A stretch of DNA of 41,963 nt from an uncultured bacterium (GTDB lineage: Bacteria > Actinomycetota > Coriobacteriia > Coriobacteriales > Coriobacteriaceae): contig CAJMLY010000018.1 of assembly GCA_905214425.1 (NCBI GenBank), positions 1-41,963 of the forward strand. The letters are read 5' to 3'. Positions within the stretch are counted from its first letter, which is position 1; each line of letters begins with the position of its first letter. Positions 24,957-31,326 of this stretch are shown here, one piece after another. The translations under genes were made by a program, and so were the position numbers. A model generated the notes under the pieces. That model was not told the origin of the DNA. It saw only the letters and a program-made list of their open reading frames with translations, and ran no database searches.

Positions 24957-25811
24957 ATGTCCATTCGTATTATTACCGATTCCGCGAGCGATATGACGCC
25001 GGCCGAGCACCCCGCTCTGTGTGTTCTGCCGCTGTCCGTCACCTTTGGCACCGATGTGTACATGGATGGTGTCGACATCGATCACCAGCGCTTTTACGAG
25101 ATGCTCGTGGAGCGCGACGAGTTGCCCAAGACCGGCCAGGTCAACCCGTACGCGTTTTCGCAGGCGATTGCCGAGGCACGTGAGGCCGGCGACGAGGCCG
25201 TGATCATTACCGTGGGCGCCAAGCTTTCGGGCACCAACCAGAGCGCTTGTACGGCACTTGCCGAGGCGCCGGGCGGCGACGTGTTCGTCGTGGACAGCAA
25301 TAACGTGACCTTGGGCGAGCGCGTGCTGGTCGAGTATGCGCTGCGCCTGGTGGACGAGGGCCGTAGTGCGGCTCAGATTGCGGCGGCGGTCGAGGCCGTG
25401 CGCGACCGTGTGGTGGTTATCGGCCTGCTCGAGACGCTGGAGTACCTGGTGCGCGGCGGCCGCCTGTCTGCTGCGGCGGGCGCTGTGGGCACGCTGCTCA
25501 ACGTGAAGCCGGTCGTGGCCGCCGAGGACGGCCTCATCGTGCAGTTGGGCAAGGCGCGCGGTTCCAAGAACGGTCGAAACCTGTTGAACCAGAAGGTCGA
25601 GCAGGCGGGCGGCGTCGACTTTTCCATGCCGCTGGCGCTCGGCTATACGGGCCTTTCGGATGCCGTGCTCAAGAAGTATATCGAGGACAGTGCGGCGCTG
25701 TGGGCCGGCCATGCCGAAAGCGAGCTTCCCATCCACACCATTGGCGCCACTATCGGCACCCATGTGGGTCCCGGCGCCGTAGCCGTAGCCTTCTTCCGCC
25801 CCGCCAACTAG
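24957..25811 (+). CDS. DegV family protein (fatty-acid-binding)
   Basis: 284 aa. IRIITDSASDMTP at the start is the family signature; SGTNQSACTAL and VVDSNNVTLGERVLVEYALRL follow, then LEYLVRGGRLSAAAGAVGTLLNVKPVV. Members bind a long-chain fatty acid between two domains and include FakB, which presents the fatty acid to FakA for phosphorylation and use in phospholipid synthesis. No fakA is in the window. GAAAGGA precedes the ATG at 24957. A family A palindrome begins 11 bp after the stop codon. Confidence 0.9.
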   Translation: MSIRIITDSASDMTPAEHPALCVLPLSVTFGTDVYMDGVDIDHQRFYEMLVERDELPKTGQVNPYAFSQAIAEAREAGDEAVIITVGAKLSGTNQSACTALAEAPGGDVFVVDSNNVTLGERVLVEYALRLVDEGRSAAQIAAAVEAVRDRVVVIGLLETLEYLVRGGRLSAAAGAVGTLLNVKPVVAAEDGLIVQLGKARGSKNGRNLLNQKVEQAGGVDFSMPLALGYTGLSDAVLKKYIEDSAALWAGHAESELPIHTIGATIGTHVGPGAVAVAFFRPAN

Positions 25812-25821
25812 CTTTCCGGTC

Positions 25822-25861
25822 AAAACCACCACAAAGGGGACAGGCACCTTTGTGGTGGTTT
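25822..25861 (+). repeat. GGGAC palindrome, family A, forward orientation
   Basis: Identical core to the element at 23286 (AAAACCACCACAAAGG, GGACAGGCA, then the complementary arm); the last base pairs are degenerate (TTTA). It begins 11 bp after the degV stop and ends 27 bp before the MGMT-like start. Confidence 0.92.
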
Positions 25862-25887
25862 ATGCTGGTTTCGGTTGAAAGGAGCGC

Positions 25888-26211
25888 ATGTTGGCGTCTG
25901 AGGGCTTTTTTGAGCGGGTGTACGAGGTGGTCGAGCAGATTCCCGAGGGGATGGTCGCCACGTACGGACAGGTGGCGCTGCTCGCCGGTCGTCCACGAAG
26001 TGCGCGGTACGTGGGGTATGCCCTGCATGGCAATCCGCGCCCCGGCGAGATTCCCTGTCACCGCGTGGTGTTTGCCGACGGGCGCATATGCGAGGGTTTT
26101 GCTTTTGGCGGTCCCGATGCTCAGCGTGAGCTCTTAACGGGGGAGGGCGTGACGTTTACCGATCCCATGCACGTCGACTTGGCAGCCTGTCGCTGGCCAG
26201 CAGGGCTCTAG
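25888..26211 (+). CDS. MGMT-like (alkylated-DNA binding/transferase) domain protein
   Basis: 107 aa, only the DNA-binding/transferase domain. IPEGMVATYGQVALLAG and ARYVGYALHGNP precede IPCHRVVFADGRIC, in which Cys57 sits in the PCHRV alkyl-acceptor motif. The typical Ogt/Ada C-terminal domain is ~85 residues with an additional N-terminal domain, which is missing here. ATL proteins have this short form, but Trp replaces the acceptor Cys; here the Cys is kept. It may be a mini-alkyltransferase or a DNA-lesion sensor. GAAAGGAG precedes the ATG at good spacing. Confidence 0.83.
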   Translation: MLASEGFFERVYEVVEQIPEGMVATYGQVALLAGRPRSARYVGYALHGNPRPGEIPCHRVVFADGRICEGFAFGGPDAQRELLTGEGVTFTDPMHVDLAACRWPAGL

Positions 26212-26227
26212 CGGCTCCACCGTGGCC

Positions 26228-26268
26228 AAAACCACCACAAAGGTGCCTGTCCCCTTTGTGGTGGTTTT
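26228..26268 (+). repeat. GGGAC palindrome, family A, reverse orientation
   Basis: A 41-bp element with a perfect 16-bp stem AAAACCACCACAAAGG; the loop TGCCTGTCC is in the reverse orientation. It lies 16 bp after the MGMT-like stop and ends in TTTTCC. Confidence 0.92.
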
Positions 26269-26348
26269 CCGTTGCAGGTTTACCGGAGCTAACTTATGGA
26301 GAAGGTATGGCGGTGCATATTGACGCTAGAAAGTAAACCACGGTGAAC

Positions 26349-26497
26349 TATATTGGTTTCAGCAACGGAGCAGGCAATAGGCGATGAAAAAGCCTGCCCT
26401 GTTGAGTTTGATTCGCATTCCTCCCCTCTGTGCGATTCAACGGTGTACTTCGGGAACAGGCCCGCTGGCAACTAACTGCCAGCGGGCCTGTTCCTGT
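26349..26497 (+). ncRNA. candidate small RNA with a C-rich hairpin loop
   Basis: A TATATT box at 26349 could start a transcript near 26361; a TTGACG sits upstream but at 23-bp spacing, so the promoter is weak. The RNA would contain GCAGGC/GCCTGC pairing around 26380-26397, a 10-bp stem (26408-26417 with 26431-26440, one mismatch) whose loop holds CCTCCCC, and a perfect 18-bp terminator-like stem (26453-26470 with 26477-26494) followed by TGTTTG. CCUCCCC in a loop resembles the anti-Shine-Dalgarno loops of Gram-positive sRNAs. No open frame of note. Confidence 0.4.
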
Positions 26498-26541
26498 TTG
26501 TCGGGGGAGTGCAGCGGGCAGAGTCGAACCGGTCGGGCACC

Positions 26542-26569
26542 AAAAAAGGCGGACGCCGTAGCGCCCGCC
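26542..26569 (-). terminator. terminator after trpS
   Basis: A 9-bp stem (GGCGGACGC at 26548-26556 with GCGCCCGCC at 26561-26569, one G-U) and a TACG tetraloop; six T's follow on the minus strand. It lies 36 bp after the trpS stop. Confidence 0.88.
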
Positions 26570-26604
26570 CTAAAACAATCTAAAGCTCAAGCCAGCAGAT
26601 CGGC

Positions 26605-27654
26605 CTAGTACACCATGCCCATGGCGTCCCGAACCTCAGCCAGGGTTTGCTCGGCGATCTCGTTGGCGCGACGGTTACCCTCGTGCAGTACGTCCTTGAC
26701 GTAATCCAGGTCGTTCTCGTAGCGTTGGCGACGCTCACGGATCGGGGCGAAGTACTCGTTGACGGCCTCGGTCACGTACTTCTTGAGCTGGCCGGAGCCG
26801 CCCATGCCGATCTCCTCGGCAATCTCGACCTCGGAACGACCGGTGCAGATGGCAGCCGTCGAAAGCAGGCCGGATACGCCGGGGCGGTTCTCGGGATCAA
26901 ACGTGATCATGCGCTCGGAGTCGGTCTGGCTCTTCTTGATGCGCTTGGCCGTCTCCTCGGCGGTCATCGAAATATTGATGGCGTTGCCGTAGCTCTTGCT
27001 CATCTTGCGACCGTCAAGGCCGGGCAGCAGCGGGGTCTCGGACAGCAGCGCCTCGACCTCGGGAAATACCTTGCCGTAGCGGTTGTTAAAGCGGCGTGCG
27101 ATGGTGCGGGTGAGCTCGATGTGCGGCAGCTGGTCGCGACCGACCGGCACGACGTTGCCCTTGCAGAACAGGATGTCGCAGGCCTGATGCACCGGGTAGG
27201 TGAGCAGAAGGCCGGTGAGCTCGTGGCCCGAGGCCTCCATCTCGGCCTTGACCGTGGGGTTGCGCGCCAGCTCGGCCTCGGACACCAGCGACAGGAACGG
27301 CAGCATGAGCTGGTTTGCGGCGGGCACGGCGGAGTGCGCGTAGATCATGGTCTTGTCGGGGTCGATGCCGCAGGCAAGGTAGTCCATGACCATGTTGTAC
27401 ACGTTGTCCTGGATATGCTCGGTGGTGTCGCGGTCGGTGATGACCTGGTAGTCGGCGATGAGCACGTTGGTCTTGGCGCCCATGTTCTGCAGTTCAACAC
27501 GGCCCTTGAGGGTGCCAAAGTAGTGGCCCAGGTGCAGACGTCCGGTCGGGCGGTCGCCGGTGAGCATGGTGAACTTCTCGGGCGTCTTTGCCAGGCCCTC
27601 GCGAATGGCGTTGCTCTTTTGCAGCGCGACTTCGTAGCTGTTCTCGTTTGGCAT
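26605..27654 (-). CDS. trpS: tryptophanyl-tRNA synthetase
   Basis: 349 aa. Class Ic synthetase charging tRNA-Trp. TGDRPTGRLHLGHYFG holds the HIGH-type motif, KMSKS is at residues 217-221, and GRDQLPHIELTRTIARRFN is the conserved segment preceding it. The ATG at 27654 is preceded by TTAGGAG; an upstream in-frame codon exists but lacks a site. It is monocistronic, convergent with the MGMT-like gene, and closed by the hairpin at 26542-26569. The 160 bp upstream hold no recognised T-box. Confidence 0.94.
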   Translation of the reverse strand: MPNENSYEVALQKSNAIREGLAKTPEKFTMLTGDRPTGRLHLGHYFGTLKGRVELQNMGAKTNVLIADYQVITDRDTTEHIQDNVYNMVMDYLACGIDPDKTMIYAHSAVPAANQLMLPFLSLVSEAELARNPTVKAEMEASGHELTGLLLTYPVHQACDILFCKGNVVPVGRDQLPHIELTRTIARRFNNRYGKVFPEVEALLSETPLLPGLDGRKMSKSYGNAINISMTAEETAKRIKKSQTDSERMITFDPENRPGVSGLLSTAAICTGRSEVEIAEEIGMGGSGQLKKYVTEAVNEYFAPIRERRQRYENDLDYVKDVLHEGNRRANEIAEQTLAEVRDAMGMVY

Positions 27655-27814
27655 GATTGCTCCTAACGTATGTTCATGGGTCAAGATGATAACGCGTTTA
27701 TTGAAAGGGGTAAGGCGTAAGTGGGTGAGGCACCGGTAGGGCGAGGGCTATGCGGCGATCGCGGCACGGTCGCGAGCGGCCAGCAGCAATGAGTCACTTC
27801 CTCGGCAATAAAAC

Positions 27815-29014
27815 CTAGCGCCTGTGGTGGTGCTCTTCCTTGCGCTCCTCGGCTGCTTGCTCCTCCTGCTTAAAAGCGGGGTCGTCGGGGGTTACCAGCT
27901 CGTCCTCGTGTGTGCGCTTGTTGTAATGGTGGCGCAGGACGGGCTCAAACAGGTGCAGGTGCTTGGCGAAGGCAGCCGAGCCAATGGCGAGCACGACAAA
28001 GATGAGCACGCGCGCGGGCACCTCGACCTGATTGATCGCAGCGGCGCCGGCCGAAAGCATAATGCACCAGGCGTAGATGAGCAGTACGGCTTGCTTTTGG
28101 TTGTAGCCCTCTTGGATCAGGCGGTGGTGGATGTGGCCCTTGTCGGCCTGTCCGATGCTAATGTGGGCGCGCTTGCGGCGCACGATGGCGCTGAACGTGT
28201 CGATGATGGGCACGCCTGCCACGATGAGCGGGATGATGAGCGAGGTGAGCGCGGCGGTGCGGCTCACGTTGAGCAGCGAGATGGAGCCCAAAGCGAAGCC
28301 CAGCAGCAGCGACCCCGAGTCGCCCAAGAAGATGCTCGCGGGGTTGAAGTTGTAATGCAGAAAAGCCACGCACGAGCCAAAGAGCGCGATAGAGAGCGCG
28401 GCGGCGTCGATACGGCCCGAAAGCATGGCCATCGTGAACATGGTGAACGATGCGATGCCGCAAATGCCCGTGGCCAGGCCGTCGAGGCCGTCGATGAGGT
28501 TGATGATGTTGGTGAACGCCACTAGGTAGATCACGGTGATGGGGTAGGCGAGCCAGCCAAGCATGATCTCGCCGGGGGCAAACGGGTTGATGATGACGCC
28601 GATTTTTAAGCCGCCGATGCAGGCGATGAGCGCGGCGAGCACCTGGCCGGCCAGCTTTTGCTTGGGCTTGAGCTGGAAGACATCATCGATCGCGCCGGTC
28701 GCAAAGATCACGGTAAAGGAGAGTGCCAACACGGGGTAGCTGATGTGAAGGCGCGGGTGCGGTACCAAAACGGGCGGCCAGCCCAGGTACCAGGTGCCCA
28801 GGATCTGCACAATACAGGCGACGACGAGGCCCAAAAAGACCGCGGTGCCGCCCATGCGTGGGATGGGCTTAGTGTTGATACGGCGCTTGGAGGGATAGTC
28901 GACGGCGTCGAGCTTGATTGCCAGGCGCTTGACCAGGGGTACCGTGAGAAAGGTCGTGATAAAGGCAGCGGCCGCCACGCATAAGTACGGTATGAAGCTC
29001 GTGGATGAAGCCAT
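27815..29014 (-). CDS. UDP-GlcNAc/undecaprenyl-phosphate GlcNAc-1-phosphate transferase (WecA/TagO-like)
   Basis: 399 aa. MraY/WecA/TagO-family membrane enzyme that transfers a sugar-1-phosphate from UDP-sugar to undecaprenyl phosphate, starting wall-polymer or surface-polysaccharide synthesis. About 10-11 transmembrane segments. RINTKPIPRMGG, GAIDDVFQL (first Asp cluster), NIINLIDGLDGLATG (second) and DSGSLLLGF are diagnostic; HIHHRLIQEG is the cytoplasmic His motif. The C-terminal ~35 residues are charged and His-rich (EERKEEHHHRR). The ATG has only a weak purine stretch upstream. The gene lies downstream of, and in the same direction as, the predicted 6S RNA. Confidence 0.9.
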   Translation of the reverse strand: MASSTSFIPYLCVAAAAFITTFLTVPLVKRLAIKLDAVDYPSKRRINTKPIPRMGGTAVFLGLVVACIVQILGTWYLGWPPVLVPHPRLHISYPVLALSFTVIFATGAIDDVFQLKPKQKLAGQVLAALIACIGGLKIGVIINPFAPGEIMLGWLAYPITVIYLVAFTNIINLIDGLDGLATGICGIASFTMFTMAMLSGRIDAAALSIALFGSCVAFLHYNFNPASIFLGDSGSLLLGFALGSISLLNVSRTAALTSLIIPLIVAGVPIIDTFSAIVRRKRAHISIGQADKGHIHHRLIQEGYNQKQAVLLIYAWCIMLSAGAAAINQVEVPARVLIFVVLAIGSAAFAKHLHLFEPVLRHHYNKRTHEDELVTPDDPAFKQEEQAAEERKEEHHHRR

Positions 29015-29229
29015 GAATCAAAAAACCGCCAAGCGTCGAAGGAAAAGGTCAAAGGGCGCTACGCGCAAAAGGGCATAGCTGACCCATGATACTCGACCGA
29101 GAGGGTGCGGGGGTTTACGCCGTGCGATTATCACGCGCTTACCAGATATTGGGATGTTGGCGGGGGTTCTGCCGAGTGCCGTTGGGTGTCATACGGGATC
29201 TGTGATGGCAATTGTTGACAATATCGGCA

Positions 29230-29398
29230 AAAGAAAACCACCCCCCACGTTACGAAAATGAACCCACCTAAAACAGGTGGGTGCCCTCATCGACTGTTCC
29301 AGCGTCCTTAACAACGAAGGATACCTGTACTAAGTACGACTGTGTGGGCTCCCTAAATAAACGCGACGGTTCACCCAGTTGCTCCGCGGGGGGCGGAA
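29230..29398 (-). ncRNA. ssrS: probable 6S RNA
   Basis: About 169 nt on the minus strand. The ends pair over 12 bp with two G-U wobbles (29385-29396 with 29238-29249), followed by TTTTCTTTT, so the closing stem doubles as a terminator. The interior has the 6S layout: a CACCCACCT/AGGTGGG hairpin (29263-29281) on the 3' side next to an open central region, and small hairpins toward the apex (GTAC/GTAC, TCCTT/AAGGA). A TATGAT box (29406-29411) lies 7 nt upstream of the predicted 5' end. 6S RNA binds RNA polymerase holoenzyme by mimicking an open promoter. Identification is by architecture, not by a covariance-model search. Confidence 0.7.
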
Positions 29399-29405
29399 TA
29401 CCTAC

Positions 29406-29411
29406 ATCATA
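29406..29411 (-). promoter_or_regulatory. -10 box of the 6S RNA
   Basis: TATGAT on the minus strand. No good -35 hexamer is seen at 16-18 bp. Confidence 0.45.
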
Positions 29412-29551
29412 AAGCGGCACTTTGTTGATTCCAGTCTTGACATTACAAAATTCGTGTCGGACGATTACGGCGCCTTGGGCTTGGAGCCGTCTGTGCGGTC
29501 CGGGCCTTTACGTTTGAGCTGCTGAATCGTTATTTTGGAGCATGTTTTTTT

Positions 29552-30490
29552 ATGCCGACGTCGTTGACCGAACTTTTTTCGCCCGCCTGTCATTTGTGTC
29601 CGCGCCGTTGCGGTGCGGCGCGCGATGAGGGTGCGCACGGCATATGCGGCGCCGACGACACGCTTAAGGTCGCCCGCGCGGCGCTCCATATGTGGGAGGA
29701 GCCGCCCATCTCGGGTGAGGCCGGCTCGGGCACGATTTTCTTTAGCGGCTGTTCGCTCAAATGCGTCTACTGCCAAAACCACGAGATTTCGACGGGAAAT
29801 TTCGGTCTTGAGATTACGCCCCAGCGTTTGGTCGAGATTATGCTGGAGCTGCAGGACCAGGGCGCCAACAACATCAACCTGGTGACTGCGACGCATTATG
29901 CTCACCTGCTGCCGGCCGCTATTGCCGCAGCGCGGGAGCGCGGGCTGGACATTCCGATCGTCTACAACACGAGCGGCTATGAGCGGGCGAGTGCCGTGGC
30001 TGCCCTGGGTGACCTGGTCGATGTGTGGCTCACCGACTTTAAATATGCCGATGCCGGGCTTGCGCAGTCGCTTTCTCATATTAAGGACTATCCGCGTGTG
30101 GCCGTGTCGGGCCTGGCTCAGATGGCACGCGAGATCGAGCGCCGCGGGGGAGAGCTGGTGGACGAGGACGGGCTCATGAAGCGCGGCATGATCGTGCGTC
30201 ATCTGGTGCTGCCGGGTCATGCGGACGATTCTTGCCGCGTACTGGACCTGGTGTGGCAGACGGTGGGTGACGTGCCGATTTCGGTCATGAACCAGTACAC
30301 GCCCAATGCGCTCATGCGTGAGCAAGGCGGCGAGTTGGCGCGCGCCGTGACGCGCGAGGAGTACGAGCAGGTGCTCGATCATGCCGACGACTTGGGCTTT
30401 ACGACGATGTTCTGGCAAGAGGGCGGCGCAGTGGACGAGAGCTTTACCCCGGCGTTCGACACCACCGGCGTCCTCACCAGCGCAAAGTAG
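29552..30490 (+). CDS. radical SAM protein (PflX/COG1313-like)
   Basis: 312 aa. An N-terminal Cys cluster CHLCPRRCG (residues 13-21) is followed by FFSGCSLKCVYCQN, whose C67-x3-C71-x2-C74 binds the [4Fe-4S] cluster of radical SAM enzymes. PIVYNTSGYE and WLTDFKYAD are typical of the pyruvate-formate-lyase-activase-like COG1313 group. These are annotated as PflX or as the radical SAM partner of AmmeMemoRadiSam systems; the Memo and AMMECR1 partners are not nearby. The target of activation is unknown. The gene is followed by family D palindromes (30499-30586) and then the tRNA-Ala. Confidence 0.85.
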   Translation: MPTSLTELFSPACHLCPRRCGAARDEGAHGICGADDTLKVARAALHMWEEPPISGEAGSGTIFFSGCSLKCVYCQNHEISTGNFGLEITPQRLVEIMLELQDQGANNINLVTATHYAHLLPAAIAAARERGLDIPIVYNTSGYERASAVAALGDLVDVWLTDFKYADAGLAQSLSHIKDYPRVAVSGLAQMAREIERRGGELVDEDGLMKRGMIVRHLVLPGHADDSCRVLDLVWQTVGDVPISVMNQYTPNALMREQGGELARAVTREEYEQVLDHADDLGFTTMFWQEGGAVDESFTPAFDTTGVLTSAK

Positions 30491-30498
30491 TGCGTTAA

Positions 30499-30537
30499 CC
30501 GATGATTTTTCTGGGACGGGGATTAAATAATCATCGG
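30499..30537. repeat. GGGAC palindrome, family D
   Basis: CCGATGATT (30499-30507) pairs with AATCATCGG (30529-30537); the loop holds TTTCTGGGACGGGGATT. It is nearly the same as 19417-19457, with a changed stem. It lies 8 bp after the radical SAM stop codon. Confidence 0.85.
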
Positions 30538-30558
30538 ATGGCTCGGGCGTTCGAAAGG

Positions 30559-30586
30559 TAGTCAAAAAAGCCCCGTCCCAAAAAGA
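30559..30586. repeat. GGGAC palindrome, family D, reverse orientation
   Basis: AGTC...GACT arms with loop AAAAAAGCCCCGTCCCAAAAA, the reverse complement of the segment at 19376-19402. It ends 15 bp before the tRNA promoter. Confidence 0.8.
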
Positions 30587-30600
30587 CTGGGCATTGGGCG

Positions 30601-30628
30601 TTGACAGTTGGCGAGCCGTAGGTAAAAT
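30601..30628 (+). promoter_or_regulatory. sigma70-type promoter of tRNA-Ala
   Basis: TTGACA (30601-30606), 16-bp spacer and TAAAAT (30623-30628). The tRNA begins at 30642. Confidence 0.75.
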
Positions 30629-30641
30629 ATCAACTTGTCCT

Positions 30642-30714
30642 GGGGACGTAGCTCAGTTGGGAGAGCGCTGCCGTCGCATGGCAGAGGCCGAGGGTTCGAC
30701 TCCCTTCGTCTCCA
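30642..30714 (+). tRNA. tRNA-Ala (anticodon CGC)
   Basis: 73 nt folding into a full cloverleaf: acceptor GGGGACG/CGTCTCC with the alanine-specific G3:U70 pair, D-arm GCTC/GAGC, anticodon stem CTGCC/GGCAG with loop GTCGCAT (anticodon CGC), and T-arm GAGGG/CCCTT. The encoded 3' end is ACC followed by T, so the final A of CCA must be added by the nucleotidyltransferase. A terminator follows. Confidence 0.95.
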
Positions 30715-30729
30715 CCTTTGGATTTGATA

Positions 30730-30760
30730 AGCCGCTGACATTGTGTCGGCGGCTTTTTTT
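30730..30760 (+). terminator. terminator after tRNA-Ala
   Basis: An 11-bp stem (AGCCGCTGACA with TGTCGGCGGCT, one G-U), a 3-nt loop, then seven T's. It lies 16 bp beyond the tRNA and 20 bp before the next ATG; the T-run overlaps the leader of the gene at 30780. Confidence 0.88.
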
Positions 30761-30779
30761 AAAAAGAAAGGGCTGCACC

Positions 30780-31244
30780 ATGGCCGAGCTTGAGTCCCAA
30801 CCACTGTCTGCCGAGGAGCGCGCCGAGTTGGAAGAGCTCCGCGCCGAGAAGGCTCGTCGCGAGGCCCAGGAAGAGGCACGCCGCGAGCGTGAGGAGCTGG
30901 CCGCCCTGCGTGCCGAGCGCGAGAAGGCCGAGGAGGCCGCTGCGAAGGTTGCATCCGAGCCTGCGCCCAAGCCCGCGCCTGCGCCCAAGCCCGCCGCCGC
31001 GAAGCCCGCGCCCACCGCACCCAAACCTCAGCCTAAAAAGGCCGCTCACCCCAAGCCCGTCGAGCCCAAACCGAGCCGTGACGAGATGACCTTTGCCCAG
31101 CGCATGGTCACCTCCAAGGAGCCTACGGGCGAGAATGAGATCCCCGGCATGGCTCCGGCTCAAAAAATCATCATCGTGCTCGCCCTCATCGCGTTTATCG
31201 TCTTTATGGTCTACACGATCACGGGCAGCATGGGCCTGCACTAA
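30780..31244 (+). CDS. tail-anchored coiled-coil/proline-rich membrane protein
   Basis: 154 aa, not recognised as a named family. Residues 1-60 are a highly charged coiled coil (Glu/Ala/Arg heptads). Residues 61-98 are an Ala-Pro-Lys linker (PAPKPAPAPKPAA). A basic stretch follows, and one C-terminal hydrophobic helix (KIIIVLALIAFIVFMVYTI, residues ~127-146) with a short tail makes it a C-tail-anchored protein with a long cytoplasmic part. It resembles TonB-like or scaffold linkers only in composition. GAAAGGG precedes the ATG at 30780. It is upstream of the NAPRTase gene by 82 bp and its role there is not evident. Confidence 0.75.
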   Translation: MAELESQPLSAEERAELEELRAEKARREAQEEARREREELAALRAEREKAEEAAAKVASEPAPKPAPAPKPAAAKPAPTAPKPQPKKAAHPKPVEPKPSRDEMTFAQRMVTSKEPTGENEIPGMAPAQKIIIVLALIAFIVFMVYTITGSMGLH

Positions 31245-31326
31245 CCTGTTCGCGCCGGGCTCCATGCCCGCACGTCCGCCTCGCCCAACCCTCAACCTCT
31301 GCACAACACATCCGAAAGGTCGCCCC

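Larger units (their letters stand above)
29015..29551. other. intergenic region with 6S RNA, 537 bp
   Basis: The interval holds the minus-strand 6S-like RNA (29230-29398). Outside it I see only AT-rich sequence on either side and no coding potential. Confidence 0.5.

Noticed and set aside
23286..26268. Evenly similar palindromes suggestive of a CRISPR array
   Set aside because: Spacing is hundreds of base pairs with whole genes in between, both orientations occur and no cas gene is present.
26510..26545. tRNA-like T-arm on the minus strand (GGTTCGACTC)
   Set aside because: The 5-bp stem on either side of the TTCGACT loop does not pair, and no acceptor or anticodon arm is found nearby.
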